Source: JBOGGN01 sp050744165
GTDB lineage: Bacteria > Actinomycetota > Acidimicrobiia > Acidimicrobiales > Palsa-688
Reading direction: 5' to 3'
Assembly (NCBI GenBank): GCA_050744165.1
Contig: JBOGGN010000232.1
Location: forward strand, 1-16,825
Length of the DNA stretch: 16,825 nt
Below, piece by piece: positions 12,869-16,825 of this stretch. A program made the position numbers and the translations under genes. The notes beneath the pieces were generated by a model. The model searched no databases. It was not told the origin of the DNA and worked only from the letters and a program-made list of their open reading frames with translations. Numbering within the stretch: position 1 is the first letter of the stretch; each line of letters starts with the position of its first letter.

Positions 12869-14395
12869 TCAGGTCCCTCCCGGTGCCCGTGCCCCCCGCT
12901 CTGGCAGCATGGCCCGCACGTCGTCGATCAAGTCCGCCTCCAGTGGCCGCTTATCGGGCCTGTACCGGCGTACCCGGGCAAAGCGAAGCGCCACTCCCCC
13001 CGGATAGCGGGTCGAGGCCTGGACCCCGTCGAGTGCGATCTCGACCACCGTCTCGGGCCGCACCTTGACCACGATGCCCTCGCGGGCGGTCTCCAACTCG
13101 AGCAGGTGGTCGGTCTGCCAGCGCAGCATGTCGTCGGTCAGGCCCTTGAAAGTCTTGCCCACCATCACGAACGTACCGTCGGTCCGACGGGCCCCAAGGT
13201 GGAGGTTGGACAACCAACCCCGCCGCCGGCCGTGGCCCCACTCGGCCGCCAGCACCACCAGATCGACGGTCCGAACCGGCTTGACCTTCAGCCAGGCGCG
13301 GCCGCGTCGCCCGGCTTCGTAGCGGGAATCGGCGCCTTTGACGACGACTCCCTCGTGACCGGCGGCGATGGCGCCGTCCAGGAACCGCTGCGCCACCTCG
13401 GCGTCATCGGTGAGCACGGCGGGGACCGAACGCGGCCCGGCCAGCGCTTCCAACGCCCGACGACGAACCACCAACGGCTCGTCCAGCAGGTCGACGCCGG
13501 CGGCGTGCAGGCAGTCGAACCACCACACCGCCAGGTCCGGCCGGCCCCCACTGAAGCGGCTCATGGTGTCCTGAAATGCGTCCGGTCGCTCGCCGTCGCC
13601 CACGCCGATCACCTCGCCGTCCAGCACGAAGCAGTCCCCGGGGAGGGAGCGCACCAGGGCGACCAGCGCGGGCAGGCGGTCGGTGACGTCGTGCAGGCTC
13701 CGGGTGAACAGCCGTACCTCGTTGCCGCGGCGGTGGGCCTGGACCCGGGCGCCGTCCAGCTTCCACTCCACCGACGAGCACCCCATGGCCAGGGCGTCGC
13801 CGACAGTGGCGGCCGTCGACGCCAGCATCGGCTGCACCGCCCGAAGCACGTCGAGCCCGAAGCGCGCCAACCCCGGTGCGCCCTCGGTCAACGCCACGAC
13901 CGAGACGTGGGGCAGATGGCCGCCTCGCATGACCGCCCGCCGCAGGGTGGCGGGAGCGACACCCGCCGCCTGGGCCACCGCGTCGGTCACCACGCCGTCG
14001 AGGGCCCCCTGGCGGAGATCGCCGAGCAACAGGCGGCAGAGGAAAAATGCCTCCTCCTCGGTGGCTCGCATGACCAGGCTGGAAAGCACCCGCGTCCGGG
14101 TGGCGCCGGAGCCTTCGCCGCCCAGGACCTTCAACGCCGTGACCGCCTCGTCGATGTCGCCCACCGTGAGCGTCGCCTCGGTGGCGGGGACCGCGGCGCC
14201 GGTCGCCGCCGCCAAGGTGGCCCGGCCGATGCCGATCTTGCCCTGCCGCGGCTGGCCGGCCAGGACCGCCACGACGGCTTCGATCTCCTCGGGCGCAACC
14301 CTGGACAGCAGCGCGGCCAAGGCGGCGACCTTGGCTGAGCGGGCGGGGGTCGCGGCCACCGCGGCGCTGGTCGCCACGACATCGCGCCAGAGCAT
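12869..14395 (-). CDS. ligB: ATP-dependent DNA ligase, LigB type
   Basis: The 508-aa product closely resembles mycobacterial LigB in length and layout. The N-terminal DNA-binding domain (about 1-180) includes FLCRLLLGDLRQGALDGVV. The adenylation domain has the catalytic motif KLDG (Lys212 in WKLDGARVQ), FTRSLHDVT, LDGEVIG, HEGVVVKG and WLKVKPV. The C-terminal OB-fold includes VEIALDGVQASTRYPGG and ALRFARVRRYRPDK. It seals nicks using ATP. In actinomycetes such ligases are accessory to the NAD-dependent LigA and are linked to repair. The start ATG 14395 has GAGGG about 6 nt upstream. The gene follows the surface-protein gene by 45 nt, but the two are functionally unrelated. Confidence 0.96.
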   Translation of the reverse strand: MLWRDVVATSAAVAATPARSAKVAALAALLSRVAPEEIEAVVAVLAGQPRQGKIGIGRATLAAATGAAVPATEATLTVGDIDEAVTALKVLGGEGSGATRTRVLSSLVMRATEEEAFFLCRLLLGDLRQGALDGVVTDAVAQAAGVAPATLRRAVMRGGHLPHVSVVALTEGAPGLARFGLDVLRAVQPMLASTAATVGDALAMGCSSVEWKLDGARVQAHRRGNEVRLFTRSLHDVTDRLPALVALVRSLPGDCFVLDGEVIGVGDGERPDAFQDTMSRFSGGRPDLAVWWFDCLHAAGVDLLDEPLVVRRRALEALAGPRSVPAVLTDDAEVAQRFLDGAIAAGHEGVVVKGADSRYEAGRRGRAWLKVKPVRTVDLVVLAAEWGHGRRRGWLSNLHLGARRTDGTFVMVGKTFKGLTDDMLRWQTDHLLELETAREGIVVKVRPETVVEIALDGVQASTRYPGGVALRFARVRRYRPDKRPLEADLIDDVRAMLPERGARAPGGT

Positions 14396-14440
14396 CGGCG
14401 CCCTCAGCCGGGCGAGGTCACTCCGTGGCTCATCCCTGGC

Positions 14441-16825
14441 TCATTCGGTGGCGGGAGCAGCGTCCAGGCGCCGCTTGCGCAAGGTGAGCGCCGCCAGCAG
14501 CAACAGCAGGCCGACCACGCCGAGGACGATGAAGATCGCGATCACCGCCACGTTGGCCTTCGACGACGAGGTGCTGTGCACCTGGACGACCTCGTCGAGG
14601 GGGCCCAGGTTCAGCGAGTTGACATCGGTCCGTGCCTGCGACGTGCTGGCTCCGGGGGTCAGGACGACGAGCGCCCCGACGCGGGCGGCGCTGGAGGCGG
14701 CGATGGTGGCGTCCAGCGGCCGATTGGCAGCGGCCACGTACACCACGTTGTAGGGGACATAAAGCTGCGCCTCCAAACGGGCCACCGCCACCGAGGTGGC
14801 GGTGGGATCGGCACCCGACACCCGAGTGGCACCAGTGAACTGGCCGGCGACGGAATTGCTGATCGACGATGTGTTCCCCACCAGGTACACCTTCGGAATG
14901 TCCAGATTTCGGATGGCGTTGGCGGTGGCCGAGGGCAGCGAGTTGGCGTTGGTGTACAGCAGGGGATAGCCCATCGCCGCTGCCAACGCCACCCCTGAAG
15001 CGGCATCGGCGGAGTTGGGGTTCACCACCACGGCGGCCGGGGCGGCAGCGGTATTGCTGCTCTTGTCCGACGACGCGCGCTGGTCGAGGGCCGAGGCGAC
15101 CGCCGCCGCCATCTCGTCATCGGTGGCCCCCTGGATTCTGGTGACGTTCTTGAACCCCATGGACGTCAGTTGGGTTTGGACATTCGAGGACAAGGCCGTC
15201 GACGTACCAACCAAGTAAATGGCCGACGGCGTCAACCGCGAGATCTCGTCCTTCAGGTCCTTGGTCAGACCGCCCGGCGGGGAGAGCAGCAGGGGCCCGT
15301 AGTTGGCACGGGCCAGCACCGACCCCGCCATGGCGCTGGCGGCATTGTTGTCAGGGGCGATGACGATCTTGGACAAGTCGCCGCCAACGCGTTCCTCGCC
15401 CGCCGGATAGGTGATTTGGGAAGCGGCAACGGACTCGTTGGTGGCCGACGTCGACGGCAGGGACTGGACCTCCGGCGGAGCCGACGACGTGAAGTCGAGG
15501 GTCGCCAATTCGATGTCGTCGTTATCCTGGGCGGCGTTGCCCAACCGGGAGTCGCTCCACGCGAACAGCTCCGTGTTGGCCCCCATGGACACAAGGGCAG
15601 GCGTGTACCAGATGTAGCTCCCGGTCCGGTTGTTAAGGCCGTCGTCGAGGTTGATGGAACGGTCAGTCAGACGCCGATTGGCGGAGAACGTCATGCCGCC
15701 GTCGGTCGACGACGCGTAGTAGATGTTGCCCTCCTGATCCGCCATGAGTTGGGAGGCCGAGGGATAGGCGTTGCGGTAGTCGAGCCAGGCGACGTTGACC
15801 CGGCCGTCGGGCCCGAGCGACAGCGCAGGGCCGGTGTGGTCGTTCATGTCGGTGTCGTCGTTCACCTGCACCGGGGACGACCAGGTCGCGCCATCGTCGG
15901 TCGAATGCTGGAGGTAGACATCGACGTTGCCCTGCGCGGAGAAGTTGTTGTACACCACATAGAGGGTGTTGGTCTTGGCGTCGATCGCCAGCCGGGGGAA
16001 CCCGGCGGCGTTGTTGGCGTTCATGGGGCCCGGCAGCATCATGGCCACCTGGGACTGCGTCCAGGTCTTTCCATTGTCGGTGGACTTGGCCACGACGAGC
16101 GGGTGGGCCGCCGTACTCGGAGCATCACGGTTGCGCCAGGCCACATAGACCGCGCCGTCAGGGCCGACCACGGGGGCCGCCGGCTCGCGGATCTGGTCGG
16201 TTGTTGAGGAGGCGACCACCGGTGCCGACCAGGTCATGCCACCGTCGTTGGACACCGCCGTCACCATCTCCCGGAGGCCGCCGCCGCCTTGTGCACCTCC
16301 GGAGGTCACGTCCACCATCCAGCCGTCGACGAACAGTCGGTCGCCGCTCGAGGTCTGCTGGACGGCGAGGCCGGGCCGGATGACGTAGGGCTGGGCCGCG
16401 GGGCCGCCTTGGAGCGCGTCCACGCAGGTCTGCCACGTCTTGCCGCCATCGGGCGAGTGGCAGACCAGCAGCGAGTCGCCAACTCCCTGGATCACGTGGG
16501 TCTCGGGTCGCTCCTGCGGTCCCTGGTGGGCGGAGAAGGTGGTGTACACATTCTGGCCCGAGCCCCAGACCACGCTCTGATTGAAGTGGGCGTAGCCACC
16601 GGCGTCGAAGGTGTGGCACGGCGGGTCGTCGAAGCCGCTGGGGGCCTTCAGGATCCCATTGGTCCAGGTGCGCCCGCCGTCGAAACTGGTGTTGTACTCG
16701 CATTGGCCGGCGAGGAAGTTGTTGTCAACCAGCACGACGTGGTTGGCGTTGGACGGGTCGACTGCCAACCCCGGGATGCCGTGGCCCCGCAGCACCGACC
16801 TGTCGGTCGTCAGGCGGCTGTTGGG
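14441..16825 (-). CDS. Surface-anchored Asp-box (sialidase-like) propeller with cell-wall-binding repeats, 5' end missing
   Basis: The frame is open to the right edge, so the N-terminus (likely with a signal peptide) lies outside; at least 794 residues are encoded. Counting from GTG 16795, six Asp-box motifs (S-x-D-x-G-x-T-W/F) occur at 37, 114, 182, 238, 298 and 363, for example SFDGGRTW and STDGGMTF, typical of sialidase-like propellers. The spacing of about 60-75 residues fits blades. Residues about 465-740 resemble CWB2 cell-wall-binding repeats (IYLVGTSTALS, KVYLVGNTSSIS, ATRVSGADPTATSVAVARLE). Residues about 748-771 are a membrane helix followed by LRKRRLDAAPATE, which would anchor the protein at the cell surface. 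Asp-boxes do not prove sialidase activity, and the catalytic Arg triad cannot be assigned here. It may bind or process glycans outside the cell. Confidence 0.85.
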   Translation of the reverse strand, partial: PNSRLTTDRSVLRGHGIPGLAVDPSNANHVVLVDNNFLAGQCEYNTSFDGGRTWTNGILKAPSGFDDPPCHTFDAGGYAHFNQSVVWGSGQNVYTTFSAHQGPQERPETHVIQGVGDSLLVCHSPDGGKTWQTCVDALQGGPAAQPYVIRPGLAVQQTSSGDRLFVDGWMVDVTSGGAQGGGGLREMVTAVSNDGGMTWSAPVVASSTTDQIREPAAPVVGPDGAVYVAWRNRDAPSTAAHPLVVAKSTDNGKTWTQSQVAMMLPGPMNANNAAGFPRLAIDAKTNTLYVVYNNFSAQGNVDVYLQHSTDDGATWSSPVQVNDDTDMNDHTGPALSLGPDGRVNVAWLDYRNAYPSASQLMADQEGNIYYASSTDGGMTFSANRRLTDRSINLDDGLNNRTGSYIWYTPALVSMGANTELFAWSDSRLGNAAQDNDDIELATLDFTSSAPPEVQSLPSTSATNESVAASQITYPAGEERVGGDLSKIVIAPDNNAASAMAGSVLARANYGPLLLSPPGGLTKDLKDEISRLTPSAIYLVGTSTALSSNVQTQLTSMGFKNVTRIQGATDDEMAAAVASALDQRASSDKSSNTAAAPAAVVVNPNSADAASGVALAAAMGYPLLYTNANSLPSATANAIRNLDIPKVYLVGNTSSISNSVAGQFTGATRVSGADPTATSVAVARLEAQLYVPYNVVYVAAANRPLDATIAASSAARVGALVVLTPGASTSQARTDVNSLNLGPLDEVVQVHSTSSSKANVAVIAIFIVLGVVGLLLLLAALTLRKRRLDAAPATE

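Noticed and set aside
13106..14338. 410-aa plus-strand frame opposite the ligase gene
   Set aside because: Antisense shadow of a clear LigB coding region, rich in Gln, His, Gly and Arg with no domain.
15170..16207. 345-aa plus-strand frame opposite the surface protein
   Set aside because: Antisense shadow in GC-rich DNA; the minus strand shows regular Asp-boxes.

Overview
The window is high-GC DNA with strong G/C preference at third codon positions, frequent GTG/TTG starts and many GTGA/ATGA stop-start overlaps. The LigB-type ATP-dependent DNA ligase, the BFN-domain protein and the cell-wall-binding (CWB2) surface protein suggest an actinomycete (Actinomycetota, possibly an Acidimicrobiia-like lineage). 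The phylum is inferred; no rRNA or tRNA gene is visible.

Left part (1-7061). A minus-strand gene runs off the left edge (1-153). Divergent from it is a tight six-gene plus-strand operon: ABC exporter (199-2022), PqqD-like protein with an unusual C-terminal tail (2058-2504), GT-B glycosyltransferase (2511-3623), HprK-related kinase (3620-4804), NTP_transf_5-type nucleotidyltransferase (4801-6360) and GT-A glycosyltransferase (6357-7061). Gaps are 35 and 6 nt, followed by three 4-nt overlaps. PqqD/RRE, HprK-like kinase, nucleotidyltransferase and ABC exporter also occur together in kinase-containing lasso-peptide clusters and in 'HPr-rel-A' loci. Here no lasso cyclase, B2 peptidase, radical SAM enzyme or separate precursor is present, and two glycosyltransferases are added. 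The PqqD tail carries a leader-like YxxPxIxxYxDLxxL motif followed by DPIHEVDEAGWP. This is the best candidate in the window for an undescribed peptide- or glycan-modifying system.

Middle part (7062-10311). A convergent minus-strand GT4 glycosyltransferase (7286-8587) appears to have its true start at 8729 in another frame, joined through a run of seven A/T at 8563-8569. A hairpin overlaps its Shine-Dalgarno. Next come a 5'-truncated monooxygenase-like fragment (8847-9071, plus) and a minus-strand BFN nuclease-domain protein with a C-terminal zinc ribbon (9277-10029), which has a good sigma70-like promoter.

Right part (10312-16825), all minus strand. A seven-bladed lectin-like propeller fused to a papain-like cysteine protease (10918-12444) is followed 9 nt later by a 198-aa probable partner (10312-10908). 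Upstream is a 424-nt intergenic region with a terminator-like hairpin and a long palindrome. Beyond it lie DNA ligase LigB (12869-14395) and a surface-anchored Asp-box propeller/CWB2 protein cut by the right edge (14441-16825).
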